Assembly: GCA_002362145.1 (NCBI GenBank)
Contig: DETX01000045.1
Coordinates: 1 to 8,638 of the forward strand
DNA from: Clostridiales bacterium UBA3277
Lineage (GTDB): Bacteria; Bacillota; Clostridia; Oscillospirales; Oscillospiraceae
Direction of reading: 5' to 3'
DNA: 8,638 nucleotides
Positions 1 to 6,702 of this stretch are shown in pieces. The position numbers were made by a program, and so were the translations under genes. Each line of letters begins with the position of its first letter. Position 1 is the stretch's first letter. The notes beneath the pieces were generated by a model. It saw only the letters and a list, made by a program, of their open reading frames with translations, was not told the DNA's origin and searched no databases.

Positions 1-879
1 TGCAACAAGATTTCCAAGTATATGAATAAGGTCGGCTACGAGTGCCGGGTCATGGGCGTGCCCAAGACCATCGACAACGACCTGGCCGGCACCGACCACT
101 GCCCCGGCTTCGCCTCCGCCGCCAAGTACATCGCCACCTCCTTCATGGAAGTCTCCCGGGACAGCCAGGTCTATGACACCGGCATGGTCACCGTCATCGA
201 GTGCATGGGCCGCCACGCCGGCTGGCTGACTGCCGCCGCCGCTCTGGCGGGCGTGAAGGGCGACGGTCCCGATCTGGTGTACCTGCCCGAGCGGGACTTC
301 GACATGGATCAGTTCATCGCCGACGTCAAGCGGGTCTACGGCGAGAAGAAGAACTGCCTGGTGGCCGTTTCCGAGGGCATCCACTATGCCGACGGCACCT
401 TTGTCTCCGAGGCCAAGACCTCCGGCACCGACGGCTTCGGCCACGCCCAGCTGGGCGGTCTGGCTGCCCGCCTGACGGACATCATCAAGTCCGAGCTTGG
501 CTGCAAGGTCCGTCCCATTGAGCTGAGCCTGCTGCAGCGTTGCGCCGCCCACTGCGCCTCCGGCACCGACATTGCTGAGTCCTTCATGTCCGGCAAGGTG
601 GCTGTGGAATCCGCCGTGGCCGGCATCACCGACAAGATGGTGGGCTTCAAGTGCACCCGGGATGAAAACGGCTACAAGTGCGAGCCCGAGCTCTTCGACC
701 TGAGCCTGGTGGCCAACACCGAGAAGAAGGTCCCCCAGGAGTGGATCAACGAGGCCGGCAACGGCGTCAACCAGGGCTTCATCGACTACTGCCTGCCCCT
801 CATCCAGGGCGAGACCGGCATGGTCAAGGAGGACGGCCTGCCCCGGTTCGTAAAGCTGAAGCGGGTCTTTGCCAAGTAA
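1..879 (+). CDS. 6-phosphofructokinase, PPi-type signature, C-terminal part (5' end outside window)
   Basis: This enzyme phosphorylates fructose 6-phosphate to fructose 1,6-bisphosphate in cytosolic glycolysis. The frame is open from base 1, with 292 codons visible; the ATG at base 22 is internal, because conserved sequence continues upstream of it. Visible residues 20-28 read VPKTIDNDL, which contains the catalytic Asp (D25) of the TIDND motif. Residues 69-75 read MGRHAGW, the substrate-binding MGR motif, and PE follows at 96-97. In this family a lysine just before TIDND (K22, where classical ATP enzymes such as E. coli PfkA have glycine) marks pyrophosphate-dependent enzymes. The later LLQRCAAH segment also differs from the QRGG of ATP enzymes. 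The second diagnostic site (GGDD versus GGDG) lies before the window, so phosphoryl-donor choice is inferred. About 100-130 N-terminal residues are missing. It converges on the anti-sigma gene, with a 58-bp gap. The family call is firm; PPi use is likely but unproven. Confidence 0.93.
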   Translation, partial: CNKISKYMNKVGYECRVMGVPKTIDNDLAGTDHCPGFASAAKYIATSFMEVSRDSQVYDTGMVTVIECMGRHAGWLTAAAALAGVKGDGPDLVYLPERDFDMDQFIADVKRVYGEKKNCLVAVSEGIHYADGTFVSEAKTSGTDGFGHAQLGGLAARLTDIIKSELGCKVRPIELSLLQRCAAHCASGTDIAESFMSGKVAVESAVAGITDKMVGFKCTRDENGYKCEPELFDLSLVANTEKKVPQEWINEAGNGVNQGFIDYCLPLIQGETGMVKEDGLPRFVKLKRVFAK

Positions 880-897
880 GATTTCCCGCAAAACAAG

Positions 898-930
898 ACA
901 GGCTCCCGAAAATTCGGGAGCCTGTTTTTA
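898..930 (+). terminator. Intrinsic terminator of the phosphofructokinase gene, probably bidirectional
   Basis: A perfect inverted repeat pairs 898-910 with 913-925 (stem core GGCTCCCGAA / TTCGGGAGCC) and is followed by TTTTT at 925-929. It begins 18 bases after the phosphofructokinase stop. Read on the minus strand, the same hairpin begins 12 bases after the anti-sigma stop and is followed by the interrupted T tract TCTTGTTTT. It can therefore serve both convergent genes, though the plus-strand tract is better. Confidence 0.9.
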
Positions 931-937
931 TGTCTAA

Positions 938-2086
938 TCAGCCGAGGATCTTGTAGGGGCCGTATTCAAAGCTCATTCCACACACCAGGAAACTGAGGTT
1001 CTCCAGGGAATCCAGGTTCTGATAGCCCGCGGTGACGCTGTAGCTGCCGTCGCCGTTGTCACGGGAGGTCGAATCGTTGCCCGCCAGAGATCCGGGGAAA
1101 TTGCCCTGGCTGTCCCTGATCTCGAAGAAGCAGGAGGTCATTTCCGGGTCCGTGGGCGTGTAGCGGAAGGTCACATAGGTGCCAAGCTCCGTCCGCTCCA
1201 CCAGGGCGCTGTGGACGGTGATGCCGATGTCCATTTCCTCAAACCGGGTGAATTCCTTCACAGGGGTCCTGCTGCTCTTGTCGCTGACCTGGATGTCAAA
1301 GGCCACCTTTTGGGCCTCCCGGAGACTCTGGTCCCCGGACTCCCACATGGCGTCGGTGAGAACATTGCCCGTGCAGTTTAGGGTAAAGCTCTCCGTCCCG
1401 GCGGGGTTTTTGCCGGTGAAATACTGATAGATCTTTCCCTCTTTGGTACAGATGGAGGACCAGCCGCCCTCCGGCTCCCGACTGCCGCAGAGGTAGCCCA
1501 TCCAGACGGAGGCGGGGGTCTTTCCCAAGGAGGCGGCGTAGTCCTCGATGGTCATATTCTCGTCCACGCCCTCCAGGCCGTCAATCCGCAACTGGCTGAC
1601 CGGCTCGTTGAAGCCCAGCTCCCTAGGCACCAGCAGGTACTTGTCGTTTACGGGAGAAATTTCCGCCACCAGGTACAGAGAGCTGCTGTCGCAGAGGGCC
1701 TCCGCCACCCGGTAGGAGGCGTAATCGTTGGCATTTTCCGGAGTTTCGGTTTCCCCCGGGGCGGCGGGGGCCGTCTCCTGGGGGTAGGTGTTGATCAGCG
1801 ACTCCACCTTTTCGTCGTTTTTCTTCAGGAAGGGGGCGTCCCCCAGCAGGAACTTCTGGGAGGCGTAGGCCGTGGCCGGGACCAGAATCAGGGCCACAGC
1901 CGCCGCCACGGCCGCCTTGCGCATCACCCCAAAGCCCCGGCTGTACCGGCCCGGCTTTTTCTTCCCGGTTTTTTCCTCGGGTCGGGTCTGACGTTCCGTT
2001 TTGATCCGCCACAGGGTTCTTTCCTTCAGTTCCTCCGGCGCATGGATGTGCTGGCTCAGCTCGGTGTATTCATGAAATTCTCTCAT
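938..2086 (-). CDS. Membrane-bound anti-sigma factor, probable partner of the adjacent ECF sigma factor
   Basis: The role is inferred mainly from position directly downstream of an ECF sigma gene. The protein has 382 residues. The cytosolic N-terminus (1-56) contains APEELKERTL (16-25), a pattern I recognise from Firmicutes anti-sigma N-termini, and then a Lys/Arg-rich stretch. A single hydrophobic span follows at about 57-75 (KAAVAAAVALILVPATAYA). The remaining roughly 300 residues are predicted outside the cell. They begin with a Pro/Glu/Thr-rich linker (about 101-118), followed by a likely beta-rich region with all six cysteines (132, 200, 213, 238, 319, 369). The N-terminus has no His-x3-Cys-x2-Cys zinc motif, so it is not a ZAS-type anti-sigma. 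The layout resembles DUF4179-type proteins, but I cannot confirm that. The ATG at 2086 overlaps the sigma stop by 17 bp, and AAAGGAG lies 10 bases upstream inside the sigma gene. The outside signal is unknown. Confidence 0.78.
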   Translation of the reverse strand: MREFHEYTELSQHIHAPEELKERTLWRIKTERQTRPEEKTGKKKPGRYSRGFGVMRKAAVAAAVALILVPATAYASQKFLLGDAPFLKKNDEKVESLINTYPQETAPAAPGETETPENANDYASYRVAEALCDSSSLYLVAEISPVNDKYLLVPRELGFNEPVSQLRIDGLEGVDENMTIEDYAASLGKTPASVWMGYLCGSREPEGGWSSICTKEGKIYQYFTGKNPAGTESFTLNCTGNVLTDAMWESGDQSLREAQKVAFDIQVSDKSSRTPVKEFTRFEEMDIGITVHSALVERTELGTYVTFRYTPTDPEMTSCFFEIRDSQGNFPGSLAGNDSTSRDNGDGSYSVTAGYQNLDSLENLSFLVCGMSFEYGPYKILG

Positions 2087-2555
2087 ATGCTGTAAGCTCC
2101 TTTCTCAGCGTGTTTCTTGCCCGGTTCAGCCGGACCCGGACGGTGGAGGCCGGAATGTTCAGAATCCTTCCGATCTCCTCGGTTTTGCAGGATTCTCCGT
2201 AGAAGAGATGGAATACCACCCGGTATTTTTCCGGAAGGCGGTTTACCGCGTCCCACAGTTCGATGCAGCCGTAGCTGTCCTCCTCCGCGAGACTTCCCAG
2301 CTCGTCAATATCCACACAGGCCGTGCGTCTGCGCCGGCGGCCCATGTCCGTGCAGGCATTCACCGCCACCCGCAGGAGCCAGGCCTTCAGCCGCTCCTCC
2401 TCCCAGCTCTCCGCGCCGGACTGCTGGAACAGGGCGAGGAAGGTGTCCTGGTAGATATCCTCCGCGTCGGCGGTATTTTGCAGCCGGCACAGGGCCAGCC
2501 GGTAGACCGCGTCTCCGTACCGGTCCATCGCCCGGGCTAAAAAGGCTTCGTTCAT
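2070..2555 (-). CDS. ECF-type RNA polymerase sigma factor (sigma-70 family)
   Basis: This 161-residue protein, of usual ECF length, redirects RNA polymerase to alternative promoters when released by its anti-sigma factor. Region 2 spans about residues 6-75: the AEDIYQDTFLALF helix (31-43) contacts core polymerase, and LKAWLLRVAVNACTDMGRRRRR (56-77) is the region 2.3/2.4 segment that melts and reads the -10 element. After a short acidic linker, region 4 (about 98-155) starts with LPEKYRVVFHL and contains the helix-turn-helix CKTEEIGRILNIPASTVRVRL (123-143), which reads the -35. The ATG at 2555 is chosen because AAGGA lies 10 bases upstream. The longer GTG start at 2597 would fall inside the putative -10 element, so it is very unlikely. 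The gene is first in a two-gene operon with the anti-sigma gene and is probably autoregulated. The family is certain; the exact ECF group is not. Confidence 0.95.
   Translation of the reverse strand: MNEAFLARAMDRYGDAVYRLALCRLQNTADAEDIYQDTFLALFQQSGAESWEEERLKAWLLRVAVNACTDMGRRRRRTACVDIDELGSLAEEDSYGCIELWDAVNRLPEKYRVVFHLFYGESCKTEEIGRILNIPASTVRVRLNRARNTLRKELTAYERIS
2097..2103 (-). promoter_or_regulatory. Ribosome binding site of the anti-sigma gene, embedded in the sigma gene
   Basis: AAAGGAG sits 10 bases before the ATG at 2086 and lies wholly inside the last codons of the sigma factor gene. It fixes the anti-sigma start and means that ribosomes finishing the sigma gene pass over it, consistent with coupled synthesis of both partners. 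Confidence 0.75.
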
Positions 2556-2563
2556 GTCTTTCA

Positions 2564-2570
2564 CTTCCTT
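2564..2570 (-). promoter_or_regulatory. Ribosome binding site that decides the sigma factor start
   Basis: AAGGAAG, with its AAGGA core 10 bases before the ATG at 2555, supports the short form of the sigma factor over an in-frame GTG 42 bases upstream. Confidence 0.7.
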
Positions 2571-2594
2571 CTGTTGTTTGCCTTTCACTCCTAA

Positions 2595-2621
2595 CACGCT
2601 GTGGACTTAAAAAACGTTACA
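2595..2621 (-). promoter_or_regulatory. Putative ECF sigma autoregulatory promoter
   Basis: Read on the minus strand, TGTAAC (2621-2616) is followed by a 17-bp spacer beginning GTTTTTT and then CGTG (2598-2595). Promoters of Bacillus subtilis SigX, SigW and SigM have an AAC-centred -35 (TGAAAC or TGTAAC), a T-rich start of spacer, about 16-17 bp, and a CGT- or CGA-type -10. A start site near 2588 would leave a leader of about 33 nt containing the sigma ribosome binding site. Recognition by the encoded sigma factor is inferred. Confidence 0.65.
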
Positions 2622-2633
2622 CTTCTTTTCAAT

Positions 2634-2675
2634 AAAAACACCGGAAAAAGCAGCTCTGCTTTTCCGGTGTTTTTA
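2634..2675 (-). terminator. Intrinsic terminator of the ymdB-sbcD-sbcC operon, symmetric
   Basis: A long hairpin has arms AAAAACACCGGAAAAAGCAG (2634-2653) and CTGCTTTTCCGGTGTTTTT (2656-2674), pairing fully except for one bulged A. Read on the minus strand it ends CCGGTGTTTTTATT, a good terminator 55 bases after the SbcC-like stop. It also has a T tract on the plus strand, where no gene is present. The tract ends about 12 bases before the ECF -35 element, insulating the sigma operon from readthrough. Confidence 0.88.
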
Positions 2676-2729
2676 TGGATTTCACTAGGAGAACTTTCCG
2701 AATTCCAGCCACTGCCTTTGGGGGAGGCT

Positions 2730-4847
2730 CTATACATTCGCCTCCCGGCCCTGGCAGGTAAACAGGATGATCTGCCTCTGCCCGGCCAGCTCCTTGAGGA
2801 TCTCCATCGCCGAGGCCATGCGCCGGTCGTCGAAGCGGACCAGGGCGTCGTCCAGGATGATAGGGGCGTCCTTGGTCAGCTCCTCCGAGACCGCCAGGCG
2901 CAGGGCCAGGTAGAGCTGATCCATGGTGCCGTCGCTGCGCCACAGGGCGTCCCGAAGGGTGGTCTCCTCCGCCGTTCCGGCCTGGAGGGAGAAATCCTCC
3001 CCCATGTTCAGGGTTTCGTAGCGGCCTCCCGTCATGCGGCCCAGCAGCTCCTGGGCTCTTTTGGAGATGCGGGGTGCGAACCGCCGCTGCAGCTCCGCCC
3101 GGGCCTGGGCCAGGGTCTCCTGGGCAATGGTCAGAGCGGTATAGGTCTGCTCCAAATGGGCAATGCGCCGCTCCATCTGCGCGAGGCTCTCTTCCAAGGC
3201 CTTTTTGTCCCCCAGGGCCTCCATTCTGCCCTGGATCTGGCCCAGACGGCCCAGGCAGCGCTGCTGCTCCTCCAGGCACTCCCGGAGCAGCGCTTCCGTC
3301 TCTTCCTCGTTGGAGGTCATGGTGTCCTCCGCCTCCGGCTTTTCCGCGGGCCTTACCATGGCGCAGATGGTCTCATAGTAGCTCTGGGCCCGTTCCGCCT
3401 CCCGGCGGGCGGTGTCCAGGGCATCCCAGCTTCCCAGAACCTGCTGCCACGCATCCAGCGCGTCCTCCGGCTCCTGGGCTCCGCAGAGGGCCGCCCGGCG
3501 CTTTTCCATCACCATATAGCGCACTTCCACGTCTCCGGAGACATCCTGGTATTCCCGGCGGAGGGCCATGTACTGCTCCATCTGGTGCTCATAATTGTCG
3601 ATGGGCACAGTCCAGTTTCCCGGGTCCGGGTCCCGATATTTTCCCAGCAGACCCTTTCCCTGCTTTTTCATGTTCTTCCGCTCCAGCACGCCCCAGGCCA
3701 CAATGGCCAGAGCCGCTGCCGCCGCCAGGGCGCCGGGGAGATAGATCTTAAGTACCATAAGGGCCACCGCCCCCATCAGACCGATGAGGCCCAAAATGGC
3801 CAGCAGCGTAGGGAGCACCGCCCGGCCGGAGGAGACGTAAACTTCCGCGTCCTTCCGGGCCATGGCCCGGGCCTCCTGGACGGTCATCCCCGTGAAGGGC
3901 GGCGGGAGCTGAGGCTCTGCCGGAGCCTGGGGAAGGGTCCGGTGCTCCGCCGACAGGGCGTTCCACTCCTCCCGGAATTTCCGAAGCTCCCGGGTCCGCT
4001 CCTCGGCCTCCTGACGCTGGGGAAGTGCCGCGCACCGCAGCTCCTGGCCCTGGAGCACCGCCGCGGTCTGGTCCCTGGCCTCCCGGGCCTTGGCCATCCT
4101 GTTGACGTTTTCCTCCGCCGCGGCATATTCCAGATATTTCTGGTGGATTTTCAGCCGCTTGAACCATTGATTCAGGCTCTCCTGCCGGGCCGTGAGCTTT
4201 TCACTCTGGCTCTGAAGCTCCTGCAGCTCCGCCAGGCGGGCGGAAAGATCACTGCGACGGCTCTCCGCCTGGGGCAGCAGCCCGGTCTTATTGAAGCGGC
4301 ATTTATTGCGCAGATCTTTCAGCTCCGCCGCCAGATGGTCCGCCGCGCCGCTGTCATCCCCGGTGGTGACCAGGGCGTTGAGCCGGCGGCGAAGGGCCTC
4401 GTCCTGGGTCACGGGCATATCCGCCAGGCGGATGAAGGAGGACCGGCGAAACACCGTCTGCTCCACCCCCAGCAGGGTCTGGCCGCAGTTGGCCGCCGTC
4501 AGCTCGGGAATCTTCAAGCCCGAGGCGGTCTCATAGGCCCGGAAGTCCCCTAGAGGCACCCGCTGCCGGGTCCGCCGCTCGATGGTGATGTCCCGGCCCT
4601 GCCAGTTTAAATCGATGCGGCCCTCCATGGGGGCCCCGGACCAGGGGGCATAGTGCTCTTTATCGGAGAGGGCCGTTTTTGTGGATTTCGCCCGGGTATC
4701 CAGGCCGTAGAACATGGCCGCGAGAAAGGCGCACCAGGTGCTCTTGCCCCACTCGTTGGGAGCGGTGATCACATTCAGCCCCGGCTCCAGGGTCAGGGTG
4801 GCTCGCTCCAGCTTGCCGAAGGTGGCCGTCATTTTATAGATTCTCAT
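2730..4847 (-). CDS. SbcC/Rad50-like AAA+ ATPase of YhaN type with two mid-protein membrane segments
   Basis: This 705-residue protein is predicted to be the ATPase subunit that gates the SbcD-like nuclease at DNA ends. The N-terminal half-ATPase carries Walker A at 29-37 (APNEWGKST; K35, S36). Coiled-coil arms follow at about 200-300 and 415-595. Between them lie two hydrophobic segments, about 344-366 and 370-388, with no CxxC zinc hook. The C-terminal half-ATPase has LGRMTGGRYE (602-610), the signature region WRSDGTMDQLYLALR (636-650), and Walker B with catalytic acid IILDD (663-667). The H-loop reads FTCQ (696-699), with Gln where I expect His. SbcC has about 1050 residues and B. subtilis YhaN about 960, so this is a compact form. 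The ATG at 4847 is chosen because it overlaps the nuclease stop as ATGA and has GGGAGGT 6 bases upstream; a longer in-frame start at 4994 would lie deep in the nuclease gene. Family call firm; membrane location predicted. Confidence 0.9.
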   Translation of the reverse strand: MRIYKMTATFGKLERATLTLEPGLNVITAPNEWGKSTWCAFLAAMFYGLDTRAKSTKTALSDKEHYAPWSGAPMEGRIDLNWQGRDITIERRTRQRVPLGDFRAYETASGLKIPELTAANCGQTLLGVEQTVFRRSSFIRLADMPVTQDEALRRRLNALVTTGDDSGAADHLAAELKDLRNKCRFNKTGLLPQAESRRSDLSARLAELQELQSQSEKLTARQESLNQWFKRLKIHQKYLEYAAAEENVNRMAKAREARDQTAAVLQGQELRCAALPQRQEAEERTRELRKFREEWNALSAEHRTLPQAPAEPQLPPPFTGMTVQEARAMARKDAEVYVSSGRAVLPTLLAILGLIGLMGAVALMVLKIYLPGALAAAAALAIVAWGVLERKNMKKQGKGLLGKYRDPDPGNWTVPIDNYEHQMEQYMALRREYQDVSGDVEVRYMVMEKRRAALCGAQEPEDALDAWQQVLGSWDALDTARREAERAQSYYETICAMVRPAEKPEAEDTMTSNEEETEALLRECLEEQQRCLGRLGQIQGRMEALGDKKALEESLAQMERRIAHLEQTYTALTIAQETLAQARAELQRRFAPRISKRAQELLGRMTGGRYETLNMGEDFSLQAGTAEETTLRDALWRSDGTMDQLYLALRLAVSEELTKDAPIILDDALVRFDDRRMASAMEILKELAGQRQIILFTCQGREANV

Positions 4848-5908
4848 AGCGTGACCTCCCTGCCGTCCAGAATGCGCCGGGAAATCTCCGCCGCCAGGCG
4901 GATGGTTTCGGCGTTCCCGGGGTTTTCTTCCATGGCCTCCTTGAGGCGGCGGAAGTAGGCCCCTTCCAGGGTGTCCTCTCCCACGCCGGACCACAGCTCC
5001 AGCGGGGGCTCTGCCTCGTCAAACAGCTCCAAATTGGGAAAACTCTCAAGCCGGCTCCGGATGGCGGCCATGTCCAGCTCCCCCCGGCCCGTCAAATGGA
5101 CCCGGTAGAAATCCTTTCCCGGGGCGGCGGGGAGGGCGTTTTCCAGAGCAGACAGGGCGTCGGTGCCGATGTCCACGGTGAGCTCCAGGAACCGGGGTGC
5201 GTCCAGACTCACCGCCCGAAGGCCGGGCTTTTCGCCCAGGGTGACAATGCACATTCCCTTGTCTCCGGTCTCGTCCCAGCCCCGGCCCATGGGACAGCCG
5301 GGCCAGGCGCAGAGGGTGCCGCCCGCCTGGAAGGTCCCGGCCTTATGGATATGGCCCAGGGCCAGGTAGGTCAGGCCCGAGGCCCGGACCTGGGCGGCGG
5401 TAATTGGGCAGTTGGGGGAATTTTTTTGCAGGGGGTCCCCATGGAGCAGGGCCAGCTTGTAGGTCTCCGGCCCCTCCGCCCGGAAGTTTTCCAGCAGGGC
5501 CGGGCAGTCCATGCTTCGGTAGCCCGCGCCGTAGACCCGGCAGTCCAGGCCCTCTATGGTCACGGCCTCCATATCGCCGGTGAAAATATAGACATTTTCC
5601 GGCCAGCGTTCCTCCAGCCAGGGGGAGGCCGGGCCGCAGAAATCGTGGTTTCCCGGGGCGACGAGCACCGGCACGCCGCAGCGGGCCAGGGCCCGCTTCA
5701 CTTCCTCCAGGGTCTCCCGGCTGGCGGGACCGTCAAAAATGTCTCCCGCCAATAAGACAAGATCGCAGTTTTCCCGGCGGCACAGGTCCGCCGCCTTGCC
5801 GGGGATTTTGCGAAGCTCCTCCCGGAGAAGCTCCCGCTGCTCTTCGGAAAAGCCCCGGAAAGGGGTGTCTAAGTGCCAGTCGGCGGTGTGTAAAATTTTC
5901 AGTCCCAT
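4844..5908 (-). CDS. SbcD/Mre11-like DNA exonuclease (YhaO type), calcineurin-like phosphoesterase
   Basis: This 354-residue protein is the predicted metal-dependent nuclease subunit partnered with the ATPase encoded just downstream. All five phosphoesterase metal-binding motifs are intact: D10-x-H12 (TADWHLD), G55-D56 (LLAGDIFDG), G86-N87-H88-D89 (APGNHDF), H156 (LLHGD) and H186-x-H188 (LGHIHKAG). In this family these residues bind two Mn ions for cleaving DNA ends. The C-terminal third (from about 240) lacks recognisable catalytic motifs and matches the expected place of a capping and ATPase-binding region. B. subtilis YhaO is about 400 residues, so this is a little short. The ATG at 5908 is preferred because conserved sequence (LKILHTADWH) begins immediately and AAAGGG lies 7 bases upstream; an in-frame start at 5935 would add nine unconserved residues. 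It overlaps the ymdB-like stop by 10 bp and the ATPase start by 4 bp, indicating one coupled operon. Confidence 0.93.
   Translation of the reverse strand: MGLKILHTADWHLDTPFRGFSEEQRELLREELRKIPGKAADLCRRENCDLVLLAGDIFDGPASRETLEEVKRALARCGVPVLVAPGNHDFCGPASPWLEERWPENVYIFTGDMEAVTIEGLDCRVYGAGYRSMDCPALLENFRAEGPETYKLALLHGDPLQKNSPNCPITAAQVRASGLTYLALGHIHKAGTFQAGGTLCAWPGCPMGRGWDETGDKGMCIVTLGEKPGLRAVSLDAPRFLELTVDIGTDALSALENALPAAPGKDFYRVHLTGRGELDMAAIRSRLESFPNLELFDEAEPPLELWSGVGEDTLEGAYFRRLKEAMEENPGNAETIRLAAEISRRILDGREVTL
4854..4860 (-). promoter_or_regulatory. Ribosome binding site of the SbcC-like gene
   Basis: GGGAGGT sits 6 bases before the ATG at 4847 and inside the end of the nuclease gene. It supports the ATGA-overlap start and coupled translation of nuclease and ATPase. 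Confidence 0.8.
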
Positions 5909-6675
5909 AGGTCCGCCCTTTCCGCCTTTCGGCATTTTCCCGTATCCGTGTCAATGGTAAACAGCGCCGCCTCCAATTTGGTGGGGCCCTCGGCCCAGCG
6001 GTAGCGCTCCGTCAGGTCCCCCCGGAATTTGGCTATGGACAGCTCCGGCCGGATGCCCAGCACCGACTCCCGGGGTCCCGTCATGCCAAGATCCGTCACA
6101 TAGCCCGTGCCCTTGGGCAAGACCCGGGCATCGGCGGTGGGCACATGGGTGTGGGTACCCCAGACCGCGCTGACCCGGCCGTCCAGCAGATATCCCATGG
6201 CCAGCTTTTCCGAGGTGGCCTCGGCGTGAAATTCCACCAGGGTGATTTTGGTGTCCAGCTCCTTTAGAATCTTCTCGATGAGCAAAAAGGGATTGTCCGG
6301 GCCATAGTCCATATTGCACCGGCCGATGAGGTCCACCACCGCCACGGGCCCGGCCTTGGTCTCAAAAACGCCGAAACCCCTGCCGGGCACCTGGGGCGCG
6401 TAGTTGGCAGGCCGGAGAATGTAATCGCTCTCTTCCAGAGTCGGAACGATCTCCCGCTTGCCCCAGGTGTGATTTCCCATAGTGATGACGTCCGCCCCGG
6501 CGTCCCAGAGGTCCTGGGCCTGATTGGGGGTCAGCCCCACCACGGCGGCGTTCTCCCCGTTGACGATGACAAAATCCGCCCCGCAGCTCCGTTTTAGATA
6601 CCGCAGGCTCCGGCGGGCGCGCTCCACGCCGGGATTGCCCACCACATCGCCCACGGCCAATACCTTGAAGTCCAT
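5899..6675 (-). CDS. ymdB: YmdB-family metallophosphoesterase (2',3'-cyclic nucleotide phosphodiesterase family)
   Basis: This 258-residue protein, close to the usual length, belongs to the YmdB (TIGR00282-type) family. B. subtilis YmdB hydrolyses 2',3'-cAMP and affects biofilm and motility choices, and the Deinococcus homologue DR1281 has the same fold. Metal-site residues are all visible: D10 (VGDVVG), E41-N42 (VNGENA), N68-H69 (MGNHTWG), H150 (EFHAE) and H175-x-H177 (GTHTHVPTAD). The PRESVLG segment (201-207) is also typical. The start at 6675 is set by AGGAGG 6 bases upstream; an in-frame GTG at 6693 lies upstream of that site and is rejected. It is the first gene of a three-gene operon, with a sigma-A promoter immediately upstream. 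In B. subtilis ymdB lies next to rny (RNase Y); no rny is in this window, and here its downstream partners are DNA-end nuclease genes. Family assignment is near certain; the cellular substrate is inferred. Confidence 0.95.
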   Translation of the reverse strand: MDFKVLAVGDVVGNPGVERARRSLRYLKRSCGADFVIVNGENAAVVGLTPNQAQDLWDAGADVITMGNHTWGKREIVPTLEESDYILRPANYAPQVPGRGFGVFETKAGPVAVVDLIGRCNMDYGPDNPFLLIEKILKELDTKITLVEFHAEATSEKLAMGYLLDGRVSAVWGTHTHVPTADARVLPKGTGYVTDLGMTGPRESVLGIRPELSIAKFRGDLTERYRWAEGPTKLEAALFTIDTDTGKCRKAERADLWD

Positions 6676-6681
6676 ACTTTT

Positions 6682-6687
6682 CCTCCT
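6682..6687 (-). promoter_or_regulatory. Ribosome binding site of ymdB
   Basis: A perfect AGGAGG lies 6 bases before the ATG at 6675. Its position rules out the in-frame GTG at 6693 as the start. Confidence 0.85.
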
Positions 6688-6702
6688 GGTCACGTTTCTT
6701 TC

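Noticed and set aside
2556..2597. A longer sigma factor starting at GTG 2597.
   Set aside because: The extra 14 residues are unlike ECF N-termini, and the start would lie within the putative -10 element, so it would not be in the transcript.
2601..4553. A 650-codon open frame on the plus strand opposite the SbcC-like gene.
   Set aside because: It is antisense to a gene with intact ATPase motifs, its translation is rich in Pro, Gly, Leu and Arg with no recognisable domain, and it starts inside the ECF promoter region. GC-rich codons produce such shadows.
4848..4994. A longer SbcC-like protein starting at 4994.
   Set aside because: The 49 extra residues are the nuclease gene read in another frame; the ATGA overlap at 4847 with GGGAGGT is far better.
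5096..5755. A 219-codon open frame on the plus strand opposite the SbcD-like gene.
   Set aside because: It is a shadow of a gene with all five phosphoesterase motifs; its own translation has no recognisable family.
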